Made by a program: the position numbers and the translations under genes
Shown: in pieces, positions 63,019 through 64,000 of the stretch
Layout: the number at the start of each line of letters is the position of its first letter
How positions within the stretch are numbered: the first letter of the stretch is position 1
Origin: Pseudothermotoga_B sp051235805
Lineage (GTDB): Bacteria; Thermotogota; Thermotogae; Thermotogales; DSM-5069
Direction: 5' to 3'
DNA: 64,000 nt
Assembly (NCBI RefSeq): GCF_051235805.1
Contig: NZ_JBPNXV010000001.1
Coordinates: forward strand, 1,488,001 to 1,552,000
Notes under the pieces: generated by a model
The model's input: the letters and a program-made list of their open reading frames with translations, nothing else
Told to the model about the DNA's origin: nothing
Database searches by the model: none

Positions 63019-64000
63019 TCTCGATCTCTCCCTTTACGATCGACTCGAATTTCACGGGCATTGAGGGTGGTCTGAATGTCCCAAAGCCAATCTCCTTCAG
63101 AGTTTTGCCTGTCTTTCTTGCAAGTATTCCAAGCACGATCGATCTGCAAGTTCTCCCACCACACGGTCCCATACCGACTCTCAAATATCTTCTTAGTTCT
63201 TCGTAATCTGTAAAACCTTCTTCTATAGCTCTCTCAACTTGATCAACTGTGATCTCTTCACATCTGCATACAAATGATTCAGTCTCTTTTGGAAGGCGAA
63301 AACTCCTAACAACTTCACCCATGCCAGCAGGCACACTCAGATGAACGAGATACGTTTTATTGGCTGATTTCACTACTCTCACAACTTGTGCTCGAGCAAC
63401 TTCCCTTCCCTCACGGTCCAAAGCGATGACCTCTTGTCCCTTTTCGGGTAGAGGGAGAAACTCATATGGCATTATGACCAGATCTCTGTCGGGTTGAAAA
63501 TTCTCCTGAACCAAAAAGATCGCAAGCCCAGGACATTTCATCACGCAAATGCCGCAACCAGTGCACTTTGAATAATCCACGATCGGTAAGCTGTTTATGT
63601 TCTCCGGCACTGTGATTGCTCCCGCAGGACAAGATGTCTGACATGGGTTACAGGGAATATTCTCATAGCACTCTATAACAGGCCTAAGTTTTCCAACAGG
63701 ACCAAGGTCTTGTTGTGATGTCTTGGAGTAACTCATCATCTCTTGGGGAAAGAACCTCTCCAAACCCTTTCGAACCTTTTCTGAGAATGGTCCCGATCTG
63801 AACTCAACCAGTTCTTCTTGCATCCTCTCGATCTCTGAATCAAGGTTTTGCCCTGTAATCTCTTCAGCAACTTTCAACCCGGCAATCTTACCCTCTATCA
63901 TAGCCGTTGTTGCTTCTTCAATACCTGCAAGATCTCCAGCCACGAAGATATTCTTGACATTCGTTCTCATCTCTCTGTCTCTATATGGAACATATCCTCC
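63008..64000 (-). CDS. NAD(FAD)-dependent Fe-S oxidoreductase, partial (5' end outside window)
   Basis: 331 residues are visible; the frame is open to the window edge and the start lies beyond. The visible part opens at the end of a pyridine-nucleotide-disulphide oxidoreductase domain (NIFVAGDLAGIEEATTAMIEG). Next come two ferredoxin-type 4Fe-4S motifs, CNPCQTSCPAGA and CTGCGICVMKCP. A C-terminal BFD-like [2Fe-2S] domain has CRCEEIT and GPCGGRTCR. Such subunits pair with DAO-type subunits in proline, sarcosine or nopaline-type dehydrogenases. Related T. maritima genes sit near glycerol genes, as I recall. Confidence 0.9.
   Translation of the reverse strand, partial: GGYVPYRDREMRTNVKNIFVAGDLAGIEEATTAMIEGKIAGLKVAEEITGQNLDSEIERMQEELVEFRSGPFSEKVRKGLERFFPQEMMSYSKTSQQDLGPVGKLRPVIECYENIPCNPCQTSCPAGAITVPENINSLPIVDYSKCTGCGICVMKCPGLAIFLVQENFQPDRDLVIMPYEFLPLPEKGQEVIALDREGREVARAQVVRVVKSANKTYLVHLSVPAGMGEVVRSFRLPKETESFVCRCEEITVDQVERAIEEGFTDYEELRRYLRVGMGPCGGRTCRSIVLGILARKTGKTLKEIGFGTFRPPSMPVKFESIVKGEIENEK

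Noticed and set aside
1..64000. CRISPR array, prophage or integrated plasmid
   Set aside because: No regularly spaced direct repeats, phage structural genes, integrases or replication-initiator genes were seen.

Overview
The window looks like chromosomal DNA of a hyperthermophilic or thermophilic member of the Thermotogales, most probably Pseudothermotoga or a close relative. This rests on gene content and order as I recall them from Thermotoga maritima: the TGS-nucleoside kinase/TrmI/CtpA block, a TM0106-family nuclease, and rlmN-PASTA-rsgA-rpe-rdgB. Very tight gene packing, strong AGGAGG-type ribosome binding sites and frequent TTG/GTG starts also fit. The species cannot be fixed from sequence reading alone. 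No rRNA, CRISPR array, prophage or plasmid-like region is visible; the only mobile-element trace is a decayed TnpB-type gene at the left edge.

Layout. 1-976: remnant of an IS200/IS605-type tnpB. 1112-3046: ddl and a divergent beta-sliding-clamp-like gene. 3018-6062 (minus): MoxR AAA ATPase, a VWA/metallopeptidase-like protein and an unknown third gene. 6267-12380: rlmN, PASTA anchor protein, rsgA, rpe, rdgB, leuS and a terminator. 12487-17045: a frameshifted chemotaxis receptor and a large glycosyltransferase. 17050-19995: a GNAT acetyltransferase, then an ArsR/SmtB-type repressor with its operator and a heavy-metal P-type ATPase. 20007-25594 (minus): a ligand-binding HD-GYP protein, a DMT permease, an MFS permease and an archaeal-type GH1 beta-glycosidase. 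25705-25938: S4-domain protein.

25918-36892 (minus): an eleven-gene run in which every gene overlaps or abuts the next: TGS/nucleoside kinase, degenerate amidase-like protein, GerMN protein, TrmI, CtpA protease, two unknown envelope proteins, MMPL-type exporter, GT4 glycosyltransferase, DUF3307 protein and BirA. 36950-37025: tRNA-Gln. 37073-45106 (minus): a ten-gene run: ZapB-like coil, ZapA-like, murI, rapZ, yvcK, whiA, nrdR, greA, lysS and a SurA-like foldase. 45197-47942: hutH and a TM0106-family nuclease. 48018-50065: a radical SAM protein and its probable TetR repressor. 50103-52073: tRNA-Ala, dnaB, ispF. 52053-54449 (minus): phospholipase-D-like protein, HAD phosphatase, GH3-like protein. 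54477-58648: metallo-beta-lactamase-fold hydrolase, lipoprotein, GDPD, exported beta-rich protein, sugar nucleotidyltransferase and a terminator. 58650-64000 (minus): an FAD/Fe-S oxidoreductase pair, an S-component-like membrane protein, and yajC-secD-secF.

Most genes are housekeeping (translation, cell wall, secretion, replication). The less ordinary items are the extra clamp-like protein, the MoxR-VWA cassette whose protease motif reads HQxxH, a PASTA-only protein at the site where Firmicutes carry the PrkC kinase, the archaeal-type beta-glycosidase operon headed by a sensor HD-GYP protein, apparently inactive amidase-like and GH3-like exported proteins, and two repressor genes each with a readable palindromic operator at its own operon.
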